From positions 1 through 17,087 of the forward strand of contig DAOUMU010000089.1 of NCBI GenBank assembly GCA_034409055.1: a DNA stretch of 17,087 nucleotides, in the 5' to 3' direction. Positions 6,950-14,297 of this stretch are shown one piece after another. The stretch's first letter is position 1. Each line of letters starts with the position of its first letter. The DNA is from DAOUMU01 sp034409055 (GTDB lineage: Bacteria; Chloroflexota; Anaerolineae; 4572-78; J111). A program made the translations under genes and the position numbers. A model generated the notes under the pieces. The model did not search any database and was not told the DNA's origin. It was given only the letters and a program-made list of their open reading frames with translations.

Positions 6950-9900
6950 GTGAATAGACAACGCTCTTTACGGACCACTCTGTTCCAACTCATGTTTATT
7001 CCAAGTCTGGGCGTAATGCTAATTTTGTCTGGCGTAATCTTGTTGAGTTTTCGTTTAATCCAGCAGGGGATTATTGAACGTCAACAATTTTTGTTGGCTG
7101 CCTTGAGCCAGCAGGGTAACCAGTATCTAACAGAGACAGAACAATTGATGGCTGCCGTCTCCCAGGCCATATTTGGTGAGACTCTTGCCGGAAAACCGCG
7201 GTTGATAAAGAAGGTGCAGGACAGTTATCCCCGCTTCACGGTTTTATTCCTGCTTGATGATACCGGCATGGTGGTGGCAGAAAGTACAGACACCCTGTCC
7301 CTCTTGGGTCTGGATATGTCAGGCGCTCAATTCTTTCGTCAAGCTCAACAGTCCGATCAGGTGATCTTTTCTGATACATTCATTTCTCTCGCCAGCGGAC
7401 AAGTTTCCGTAATGGGTAGTGCCCCTATTTTCGATAACAATCAACTCCAAGGTGTCTTGGTCGGTGAGTTAAGCCTTGAGATATTGCAACAGGTCATTGA
7501 GCAAGTGAACCAGGACAAAAACAGTATCTCTTTTATAGTTGACCAGCGGGGGACATTGCTGGCTCATCCGATGACCCAATGGGTCCAGGAACAGCGTCAT
7601 TTTGGTCATCTCGCACTGGTACAAGACGGTATAGCGGGTAGAAATGGTTCCAGGTTTTTCTACGATGATCACCAGGATACGTGGCAGATTGGCCGCGTCA
7701 CCTCAATGAAAAATGGTTGGCTGGTGATAACAACTCAACCTATTAGCGTTGCAGCTCAACCACTGACTACTCTCGCAGTAGTATCTGGGCTAGCTTTTGG
7801 CTTAAGTACAGTTTTGTTCCTGTCAGTGCAAAAACGCAGTTTGCGTCAGATAACCACGCCTGTATCGGCCCTGGTACACAAGGCCGATGCTTTGGCCAGG
7901 GGGCAATATGAGGAGTTATCCAGCGGCCAGTTAGGTGAATTTAGTGAAATTGTTAGCTTGGAACAAAGCTTTAACCAAATGGCAGAGACTGTTCAGGAAC
8001 ACACAGCCCAGTTAATTACGGCCAATGAGACTCTAAAAAATGAATTGGGGGAGCGCAAACGGGCTGAAGCAGCCCTACGAGAGAGTGAAGAACGGCACCG
8101 ATCTATTGTGCAAGGTTTATCCGATATTGTATGGTTGGTGGATAAAGACATAAGAATCAAATATGTAACGCCGTCTTGCTCTGCGCTGCTGGGCTATGAT
8201 GAGAATGAATTGATCGGAAAAATGGGTCTCGAATTGGTGCATCCTGACGAAATTCCAGGTGTTGAGCAGGCGTTCATTGAGGTGCTCAAGAATGAAAATC
8301 CATATCTACCAACAGAATTCAGGCTGCGTCACGCCGATGGCCATTGGGTTCAGATGGAAGCGGTTGGCAAAAATATGCTCGATCATCCTGCTGTGCAGAG
8401 CATTGTCCTGACCACTCGCGATATTACCGAGCGCAAACAGGCCGAAGAAGCGTTACGCCAGAGCGAAGAACGCTACCGCACCTTGGCCCGAAATTTCCCC
8501 AACGGAGCGGTGGTTTTGTTTGATCACGACCTGCGCTACATGATTGCCGACGGCACAGGGTTGGCCGTGGTTGGCCTTTCGCGAGAGTTGATGGAGGGTA
8601 AAACGATTTGGGAAGTGTTTCCGCCGGAAACCTGCGCGACCATCGAGCCGGACTATAGAGCAGCGTTGGCGGGTCAGGCGACGATCAACCAGGTGTGGTA
8701 CGAAGGCCACATTTACCATACGCACACGCTGCCTGTTAGAAACGAACAAGGCCAGGTTGTCGCCGGGATGGTGATGACGCAAGACATCACCGAGCGGGTG
8801 CAGGCTGTAGAGGCGCTGCGGCAGAGCGAGTGGAGTTTGGCCAATGCCCAAAGGCTGGCCCACGTGGGGAGTTGGGTTTGGGATATCCAGACGAGTCACG
8901 TTGAATGGTCCGAGGAGGTCTATCGCATTTTCGGACTTGACCCGGAAACCTTCCAGCCTCAGATAGATTCGGTTATGAGTCGGTTCCACCCCGATGATCG
9001 GGAGCTTTACAAGGAGTTGATATCACAAGCGATTGCTAATCGTGAGCAATACACCTTTGAGGTGCGCATCCTGTTGCCAGACGGCAGCACTCGATTCACA
9101 ATCTCGACTTCTGAAGGGCACTACGACGATGGCGGGAACCTTACCCAAATTTCAGGCACAGTGCAGGATATCACCGAGCGCAAGCAGGCCGAGGAAGAAA
9201 TCCGCAAACTGAATGAACAGCTTGAACAGCGCGTGCTTGAACGCACCGCCCAATTAGAAGCCGCCAACAAAGAACTGGAAGCTTTTGCCTATTCCGTCTC
9301 CCACGACCTGCGGGCGCCATTGCGCAGTATTAATGGCTTCAGTCAAGCCTTATTGGAAGATTACAGTAAGGTATTAGATGGTGAAGGGCGGAACTATCTG
9401 CAGCGAGTTCGAGTCGCCAGCCAACGTATGGGCCAATTGATCGATGATTTGCTGCAACTGTCACGGCTGATGCAAGTCGAAATGAAGCAAGAGCCGGTGG
9501 ACCTCAGCACTCTGGCCCAAGAGATCGTCGACGATTTACATTACACTCAACCAGGCCGACGGGCGGAATTCATCATTCAGCCTGGTGTAGTGGTGACTGG
9601 GGATGAGCGGTTGTTACGGGTGGTAATGGAAAATCTTTTGGATAATGCCTGGAAATTCACCGGCAAAAAAGAAGAAGCCATCGTCGAATTTGGGCTAACT
9701 GAAACGGATGGCGGTGAGACGGCCTATTTTGTCCGCGACAACGGCGCAGGTTTTGATATGGCCTACGCTGATAAACTGTTTGGTGCTTTCCAACGCCTCC
9801 ATTCTCCCACAGAGTTTGAAGGGACTGGCATTGGCTTGGCAACGGTGCAACGCATTATTCACCGTCACGGTGGCCGGGTTTGGGCTGAGGGCAAGGTAGA

Positions 9901-10000
9901 TAAAGGGACAATATTCTATTTTACTCTTTTGGAGGCTGACGTGGCTACTGAGCTTGATAGAGATGAACGAAGAAAAGGTAAGACTGATGACAGAATTTAG
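6950..10000 (+). CDS. HK2: Cache-HAMP-triple-PAS sensor histidine kinase
   Basis: A GTG start at 6950 follows GAGGAGG by 8 bases, giving 1016 aa. Order: TM1 about 12-34, extracytoplasmic double-Cache-like domain about 38-266, TM2 about 270-292, HAMP about 293-347, PAS1 about 380-492, PAS2 about 505-615, PAS3 about 628-743, coiled coil, HisKA with His785 in SVSHDLRAPL, and the ATPase domain with MENLLDNAWKF (Asn899), DNGAGFD (930-936) and GTGIGL. The sensor half resembles HK1 throughout, with roughly half the residues identical by eye. The cytoplasmic input was enlarged from one PAS to three, while the kinase end is near-identical to HK1. Unlike its relatives, which end at or near FYF(T/S)L, it continues for 23 charged residues (994-1016) that overlap the start of the corrinoid-protein gene. 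SBP2 is the probable sensory partner. Confidence 0.93.
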   Translation: MNRQRSLRTTLFQLMFIPSLGVMLILSGVILLSFRLIQQGIIERQQFLLAALSQQGNQYLTETEQLMAAVSQAIFGETLAGKPRLIKKVQDSYPRFTVLFLLDDTGMVVAESTDTLSLLGLDMSGAQFFRQAQQSDQVIFSDTFISLASGQVSVMGSAPIFDNNQLQGVLVGELSLEILQQVIEQVNQDKNSISFIVDQRGTLLAHPMTQWVQEQRHFGHLALVQDGIAGRNGSRFFYDDHQDTWQIGRVTSMKNGWLVITTQPISVAAQPLTTLAVVSGLAFGLSTVLFLSVQKRSLRQITTPVSALVHKADALARGQYEELSSGQLGEFSEIVSLEQSFNQMAETVQEHTAQLITANETLKNELGERKRAEAALRESEERHRSIVQGLSDIVWLVDKDIRIKYVTPSCSALLGYDENELIGKMGLELVHPDEIPGVEQAFIEVLKNENPYLPTEFRLRHADGHWVQMEAVGKNMLDHPAVQSIVLTTRDITERKQAEEALRQSEERYRTLARNFPNGAVVLFDHDLRYMIADGTGLAVVGLSRELMEGKTIWEVFPPETCATIEPDYRAALAGQATINQVWYEGHIYHTHTLPVRNEQGQVVAGMVMTQDITERVQAVEALRQSEWSLANAQRLAHVGSWVWDIQTSHVEWSEEVYRIFGLDPETFQPQIDSVMSRFHPDDRELYKELISQAIANREQYTFEVRILLPDGSTRFTISTSEGHYDDGGNLTQISGTVQDITERKQAEEEIRKLNEQLEQRVLERTAQLEAANKELEAFAYSVSHDLRAPLRSINGFSQALLEDYSKVLDGEGRNYLQRVRVASQRMGQLIDDLLQLSRLMQVEMKQEPVDLSTLAQEIVDDLHYTQPGRRAEFIIQPGVVVTGDERLLRVVMENLLDNAWKFTGKKEEAIVEFGLTETDGGETAYFVRDNGAGFDMAYADKLFGAFQRLHSPTEFEGTGIGLATVQRIIHRHGGRVWAEGKVDKGTIFYFTLLEADVATELDRDERRKGKTDDRI

Positions 10001-10628
10001 AGAACTTGTAAATGAGTTTGAACAGGCGCTGCTGTCCCTCGACCGATTGGCGGCCAGGAACATCCTGATGAAGTCGAGTGATGCCTGGCCACCCATTCAA
10101 CTTGTAGAGAAGTTGGTTGTGCCTGCCTTGGAACGGATTGGTGTGGGCTGGGAGCAAGGCAGGATCGCCTTGTCGCAGGTTTATATGAGTGGGCGCATCT
10201 GTGAAGAGTTGGTGGACATCATCCTTCCGCCAAGTGGTCCAGGTCGAAAGATCCGGCCAAAGATGGCTATTGCCACCCTTGAGGACTATCATCTGTTAGG
10301 CAAGCGCATTGTCTATTCTGTGCTTCGAGCCAGCGGATTCGAGTTGTTAGATTATGGTCGAATGCGAGTGGATGATCTCGTTCATCGAGTCAAGGATGAC
10401 GAAGTTAAGATTCTGTTACTCTCAACACTTATGCTGCCATCGGCCTTGAAAGTCAAGGAAGTGAGGGGCAAACTAAAAGAGTCGGGTTCTGAGGTGAAAA
10501 TCGTGGTCGGCGGAGCGCCTTTCCGATTCGACGACCAACTCTGGTCAGAGGTGGGGGCTGATGCTATGGGACGAAATGGGTCAGAGGCGGTAGAGATCAT
10601 CACCAGGATGATAGGAGACATAACATGA
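9987..10628 (+). CDS. Cobalamin-binding corrinoid protein (MtaC/MtbC-like)
   Basis: This protein would carry a methyl group on a bound corrinoid between methyltransferases. The 213-aa form starts at ATG 9987, with AAGG 8 bases upstream, inside the tail of HK2; an ATG at 9963 would add 8 residues but has no ribosome-binding site. Residues 1-85 form the helical cap typical of B12-binding_2 (VVPALERIGVGWEQGRIALSQ resembles the family's helix motif). Residues 90-213 form the Rossmann-like B12 domain with the base-off signature D-x-H-x-x-G as D100-Y-H102-L-L-G105; His102 should be the lower cobalt ligand. The S/T-x-L segment (LLLSTLML, 143-150) and the GG loop (VVGGAPFR, 173-180) are also present. 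No signal peptide is seen. It overlaps the next gene by ATGA, so the two are translationally coupled and very probably act together. Confidence 0.9.
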   Translation: MTEFRELVNEFEQALLSLDRLAARNILMKSSDAWPPIQLVEKLVVPALERIGVGWEQGRIALSQVYMSGRICEELVDIILPPSGPGRKIRPKMAIATLEDYHLLGKRIVYSVLRASGFELLDYGRMRVDDLVHRVKDDEVKILLLSTLMLPSALKVKEVRGKLKESGSEVKIVVGGAPFRFDDQLWSEVGADAMGRNGSEAVEIITRMIGDIT

Positions 10629-11686
10629 CGCAGACAAATATCACTTCTTTACAACGTGTCCTGACCACCCTTGGACATAAAGAACCGGATCGTGTCCCCT
10701 TCTTTCTACTGGTGACCATGCACGGTGCCAGAGAGTTGGGCCTACCAATCAAGGAGTATTTTTCCAAGGCGGAGTATGTCGTAGAGGGACAGCTCCGGAT
10801 GCGGGTTAAATATGGCCACGACTGTATCTACAGCATCTTTTATGCTCCCATCGAGGTGGAGGCCTGGGGCGGTGAAGTGATTTTTTATGATCACGGTCCG
10901 GCTAATTCCGGGGTACCCTTCATCCGTCGCCCAGAAGATATCAAAAGCCTGGAACCGCCCAAGGTCAAGGAAGTTCCCTGCCTGGTCAAGGTGTTGAAGG
11001 CCATTGGGATGCTGAAAGCTAGAGTGGGCGATGATGCTCCCATCATTGGGGTGGTGATGTCTCCTTTCTCGCTGCCGGTGATGCAAATGGGGTTCGACAA
11101 ATATATCGAATTGATGTATGAGCAGCCTGGCTTGTTCGATCATTTGATGGAAATGAACGAGGCGTTTTGTGTAGAATGGGCCAATGCCCAATTAGAAGCA
11201 GGGGCGACCGCGATTGGTTATTTTGACCCCGTCTCCTCCACCACTATTACCCCGCGAGAGATGTATCTGAAGACAGGGTTCAAGATTGCCCGGCGAACCA
11301 TTGCCCGGATCAAGGGACCCACGGCCACACATATGGCTTCCGGACGCTGCCTGCCCATCGTAGACGACGTAGCTCAGACGGGAACGGTCATAATCGGCAC
11401 CAGTGTTCTTGAGGACCTGGCCGAGATGAAAGCCGCTTGCCGGGGGAAGCTCACTGTTTTAGGCAACTTGAACAGTATTGAAATGCGTCACTGGACCCCT
11501 GAGCAAGCGGAAGCTATCGTGAAGGAGGCCATCGCCAAGGCGGGTCCTGGGGGGGGATATATTCTGTCGGACAATCATGGTGAAATTCCCTGGCAGGTGT
11601 CTGAGGAGGTGCTGGGGGCCATCTCGGAGGCCGTCCATAGATGGGGACGTTATCCTCTGGATTGGGTGCAGGAGTATGCCCAGTAA
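10625..11686 (+). CDS. Uroporphyrinogen-decarboxylase-family protein, methyltransferase-like (MtaA/CmuA superfamily)
   Basis: This is a 353-aa TIM-barrel protein of the URO-D superfamily, whose members next to corrinoid proteins are usually methylcobamide-dependent methyltransferases and not haem enzymes. The start ATG 10625 overlaps the corrinoid gene's stop. The N-terminus has the family's R-V-L-T-T-L-x-H-K-E-P-D-R-V-P-F (11-26). Later come R-R-P-E-D-I (101-106), G-A-T-A-I-G-Y-F-D-P (193-202), THMASGRC (235-242) and GGGYILSDNHGEIP (309-322). In zinc-dependent MtaA-type enzymes the metal site is His-x-Cys plus a later Cys. Here the first motif reads His236-Met-Ala238, and the later position reads Ser-Asp-Asn-His-Gly, so both expected Cys are absent. 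It may use another metal set or another mechanism. Substrate and methyl acceptor are not deducible. Haem-pathway HemE is unlikely, given the context and the lack of the HemE N-terminal pattern. Confidence 0.85.
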   Translation: MTQTNITSLQRVLTTLGHKEPDRVPFFLLVTMHGARELGLPIKEYFSKAEYVVEGQLRMRVKYGHDCIYSIFYAPIEVEAWGGEVIFYDHGPANSGVPFIRRPEDIKSLEPPKVKEVPCLVKVLKAIGMLKARVGDDAPIIGVVMSPFSLPVMQMGFDKYIELMYEQPGLFDHLMEMNEAFCVEWANAQLEAGATAIGYFDPVSSTTITPREMYLKTGFKIARRTIARIKGPTATHMASGRCLPIVDDVAQTGTVIIGTSVLEDLAEMKAACRGKLTVLGNLNSIEMRHWTPEQAEAIVKEAIAKAGPGGGYILSDNHGEIPWQVSEEVLGAISEAVHRWGRYPLDWVQEYAQ

Positions 11687-11691
11687 ATAAT

Positions 11692-11726
11692 GAAGGATAA
11701 AGGATGAAAAATGGAGCATGAAGGAA
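11692..11726. repeat. Degenerate heptamer repeat carrying the RBS and start codon of HK3
   Basis: Five units stand in strict 7-bp phase: GAAGGAT, AAAGGAT, GAAAAAT, GGAGCAT, GAAGGAA. The second unit provides the AAAGGA ribosome-binding site and the third/fourth boundary provides the ATG of HK3 at 11711. The first residues (MEHEG) are therefore repeat-encoded. Confidence 0.5.
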
Positions 11727-13666
11727 ACGCATCAACAGCGGCTCGAGCCAATGCGAATCAGTACGCCGCTGACTACGTCATGATGTTTGATCTGATCGGC
11801 AATCTGGTCAAAGTAATGACGGAGACGGAGGCCATTGAAGAAATATTCGACTTATTTACGATGCTCTTTGCACCGCGCAGCTTGGTCTATGCGCCTGTAA
11901 TTGGCGGCAAACTGGGAGATTTTCAATCACGGCCGGCATTTCTGGCCGATGATGAAGCAATGAAGAGCCGGCTGACCAGTTTCGACGAGGATTATGCCTG
12001 GACCGGCTCGGGAGACGGCTTCCTGCTGCGGATTGGTTATCAAGGGGAAACACTGGGAGTTTTGGCAATCGAGGGAATCGCCTTCCCGGAGTATAAGGAG
12101 CATTATCTGAACCTTGCTCTCACCATCGTCAGTGTATGCGGCTTGGCAATTGCGAATGCACGTATATACCAGCAGATCAAGCAAACAGAGGAAGAACTGC
12201 GCCTGTTCAAAACGGTTGTTGAATCCTCGCAGGAAGCGATTGCCATCAGCGACCCGGAGGGGCAGTTTGTCTACATCAACCCGGCTCATGAGAAACTTTT
12301 CGGTCGCTCACTGGAGGAAGCCCGGCAGGTCAACTATCGCGACTACTACCCGCCAGAATCGATTGAGACACTCAACGACACTGTTGCTCCTGCTCTGGCC
12401 CGAGGTGAGAGTTGGGAGGGGGAACTCGATGTGTTCGATGCCAACGGACGTCGTTTCCCGCTGTGGGAGCGGGCCGATTCGGTCCGTGACGCTGAGGGAA
12501 AGATGCTTTACGGCTTCGGTTTCATGCACGACATCACTGAGCAGAAACAGATGGAGGAGGCGCTGCGGGAATCAGAGAAAAAGTTCAGAAACATCATCGA
12601 GGCCATTCCGCTGGGGATGCATATGTATCAATTAGAGCCCGATGGACGGCTCCTGTTTATCGGGGCCAACCCAGCAGCGGATCAGATACTCGGTGTTGAT
12701 AATCATCAGTTCGTGGGCAAAAGTATCGAAGAAGCATTTCCCGCCCTCGCTAAGACGGAGATACCTGAGCAGTATCGTCTGGTTGCTTCAAGCGGTCAGG
12801 TCTGGCAAACCGATCAGATTGTCTATGAGGAAAATCAGATTGCGGGAGTCTTTGGGGTTCACGCCTTCCAGACCTCACCTGGAAAAATGGTGGCCGCGTT
12901 TCTGGATATTACCGGCCGTAAGCGAGCGGAGACAGAAATCCGTCAATTGAATGAAGAACTTGAACAGCATGTTAAAAAACGTACCGCTCAACTCAAAGCC
13001 GCCTACCAAGAACTCGAAGCTGCGGCTTATACCATGTCTCACGACTTGCGAACCCCCTTACGGGCTATCAACGGGTTTTCTCAAATTCTACTCGAAGATT
13101 ACGCTCCCCAATTACCTGCCGAAGCTCAAGACTATCTGAACCGGATTAGCCACGGCGCTCAACGGATGGGTGAATTGATCGACGGTTTATTGAGTTATCT
13201 GCGCCTGGGACGCCAACCCCTCGAAAAGAAGACCGTCTCCCCCGTTGACCTCATCCACAAAGTGCTTGCAGAAATACAAAACGAATTGGCTGAACGACAG
13301 GTTGAGTTTACCATTGGCCAGCTTCCTGAATGTCAGGCTGACCCGGTTTTACTTGAGCGGGTCTTTTTCAACCTGTTATCCAATGCCTTAAAATATACCC
13401 ACCAACGGGAAGTAGCCAAAATCGAAGTTGGCTGGACAAAAATGGATGACCAAATTATCTATTTTGTCAAAGACAACGGCGTGGGTTTTGATATGCAATA
13501 TGCTCACAAACTCTTTGGTCTGTTCCAACAACTGCATCGTGTTGACGAATATGAGGGTACCGGCATTGGCCTGGCTACCGTACAGCGTATCATTCACCGT
13601 CACGGTGGCCGGGTTTGGGCCGAGGGGGTGATGGGACAGGGAGCAACCTTTTACTTTACACTCTAA
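11711..13666 (+). CDS. HK3: soluble GAF-like, double-PAS histidine kinase
   Basis: This is a 651-aa kinase without any membrane segment, so it senses a cytoplasmic signal. ATG 11711 has AAAGGA about 7 bases upstream. Order: GAF-like domain about 25-152 (low-similarity call based on length, the LLRIGYQGETLGVLAIEG strand pair and the closing helix ending IANARIYQQI), PAS1 about 163-278 (SSQEAIAISDPEGQFVYINPA), PAS2 about 290-403, coiled coil, HisKA with His444 in TMSHDLRTPL, and the ATPase domain with FNLLSNALKYT (Asn558), KDNGVGFD (587-594) and GTGIGL (616-621). It is more divergent from HK1, HK2 and HK4 than they are from each other. It lies 24 bases after the UroD-family gene and 16 bases before the receiver gene. 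This position makes it the best candidate to monitor the corrinoid/methyltransferase pair or its product, and to phosphorylate that receiver. Confidence 0.92.
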   Translation: MEHEGNASTAARANANQYAADYVMMFDLIGNLVKVMTETEAIEEIFDLFTMLFAPRSLVYAPVIGGKLGDFQSRPAFLADDEAMKSRLTSFDEDYAWTGSGDGFLLRIGYQGETLGVLAIEGIAFPEYKEHYLNLALTIVSVCGLAIANARIYQQIKQTEEELRLFKTVVESSQEAIAISDPEGQFVYINPAHEKLFGRSLEEARQVNYRDYYPPESIETLNDTVAPALARGESWEGELDVFDANGRRFPLWERADSVRDAEGKMLYGFGFMHDITEQKQMEEALRESEKKFRNIIEAIPLGMHMYQLEPDGRLLFIGANPAADQILGVDNHQFVGKSIEEAFPALAKTEIPEQYRLVASSGQVWQTDQIVYEENQIAGVFGVHAFQTSPGKMVAAFLDITGRKRAETEIRQLNEELEQHVKKRTAQLKAAYQELEAAAYTMSHDLRTPLRAINGFSQILLEDYAPQLPAEAQDYLNRISHGAQRMGELIDGLLSYLRLGRQPLEKKTVSPVDLIHKVLAEIQNELAERQVEFTIGQLPECQADPVLLERVFFNLLSNALKYTHQREVAKIEVGWTKMDDQIIYFVKDNGVGFDMQYAHKLFGLFQQLHRVDEYEGTGIGLATVQRIIHRHGGRVWAEGVMGQGATFYFTL

Positions 13667-13682
13667 TATAGGAGGCATAATC

Positions 13683-14135
13683 GTGAATTATAAAATCATT
13701 TTGCTGGTTGAGGATAATCCCGACGACGAGCTATTGACCCTACGGGCTCTCAAGAAAAACAACATTGTGAACAAAGTGGTGGTGGCCCGGGATGGGGCCG
13801 AAGCCTTAGATTATCTCTTTGCGACCGGCGTGTACGCCGGCCGCGACCTCAACGAGATGCCAGAAGTGATCCTATTGGATTTAAAGTTGCCCAAATTGGA
13901 TGGTCTGGAAGTATTGCGGCGTCTGCGGGCGGAGGAGAGAACCCGGTTTTTACCGGTGGTTGTGCTGACTTCTTCCGACGAACAGCGAGATATCAAGGAG
14001 AGCTACAAGCTGGGGGCCAATAGCTATATCCGCAAGCCAGTAGATTTTACCCGGTTCGCTGAAGCGGTGCGCCAGTTAGGATATTATTGGCTGGTTTTAA
14101 ACGTTGGACCACCGCCGGCAAAGCGGGCAGGGTAA
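13683..14135 (+). CDS. Single-domain response regulator (CheY/Rcp1-like receiver)
   Basis: This phospho-acceptor receiver has no output domain (150 aa). The GTG start at 13683 has GGAGG 8 bases upstream. Visible landmarks: acidic pocket Glu10-Asp11 (LLVEDNPDD), phospho-acceptor Asp66 in VILLDLKLPKLDG, Thr96 in VVVLTSSD, and Lys118 in YIRKPVD. The L-T-L-R-A-L-K-K-N-N-I-V-N insertion after helix 1 and the ALDYLF segment are typical of the Rcp1 group, receivers that work with phytochrome-type kinases having the same kinase module as those here. The C-terminus (LGYYWLVLN) is complete, with a Pro-rich tail. With four kinases and no other receiver in the window, it is probably the shared acceptor. 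It must act by protein-protein contact or relay phosphate onward. Confidence 0.95.
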   Translation: MNYKIILLVEDNPDDELLTLRALKKNNIVNKVVVARDGAEALDYLFATGVYAGRDLNEMPEVILLDLKLPKLDGLEVLRRLRAEERTRFLPVVVLTSSDEQRDIKESYKLGANSYIRKPVDFTRFAEAVRQLGYYWLVLNVGPPPAKRAG

Positions 14136-14170
14136 ACGTAGTACGATTGAACCGTACGCAAGCGAAGATG

Positions 14171-14200
14171 GCTCACGGATGCACACAGATAAACACGGAT
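14171..14200. repeat. Three tandem 10-bp units (nnnCACRGAT)
   Basis: CACGGAT (14174-14180), CACAGAT (14184-14190) and CACGGAT (14194-14200) recur at exactly 10-bp spacing in the gap between the receiver gene and the kinase relic. Similar CACGGAT/CACAGAT strings occur as intergenic filler in many environmental bacterial genomes. The helical-turn spacing would also suit a protein-binding array. Confidence 0.4.
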
Positions 14201-14237
14201 AAAATTCGCGTCCATTTGACAACCTGCTAATCCTGTT

Positions 14238-14297
14238 CGGGCTGAGGGTGAAGTGGAGAAGGGGGCAACATTCTACTTTACTCTGAAGGACCAATGA
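14238..14297 (+). pseudogene. Relic of a deleted histidine kinase: last ~19 codons only
   Basis: In frame with TGA 14295-14297, the codons from 14241 read A-E-G-E-V-E-K-G-A-T-F-Y-F-T-L-K-D-Q. This matches the C-terminal strand of the kinases here (HK4 WAEGAVDQGATFYFTLSP; HK2 WAEGKVDKGTIFYFTL). The codon before is CGG where the relatives have TGG (Trp), one transition away. Nothing kinase-like remains upstream in this frame. The stop overlaps the first possible ATG of HK4 as ATGA, the kind of junction found between coupled operon genes. The simplest reading is that a fifth kinase stood between the receiver and HK4 and was lost by deletion, leaving its tail. Confidence 0.75.

Noticed and set aside
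8453..8989. 178-codon minus-strand frame
   Set aside because: Antisense to the PAS2/PAS3 region of HK2, with no start signal and no domain.
10625..11686. HemE, a true uroporphyrinogen decarboxylase of haem synthesis
   Set aside because: Coupling to a corrinoid protein and the sequence pattern fit the methyltransferase branch of the superfamily; no other haem genes are present.
12114..12635. 173-codon plus-strand frame
   Set aside because: Shadow of HK3 in another frame; its composition (Arg/Ser/Cys-rich) is typical of an out-of-frame translation.
14205..14240. Possible further kinase remains (an AACCTGCTAATC resembling the N-box codons) before the relic
   Set aside because: It is in a different frame from the relic and too short to separate from chance.
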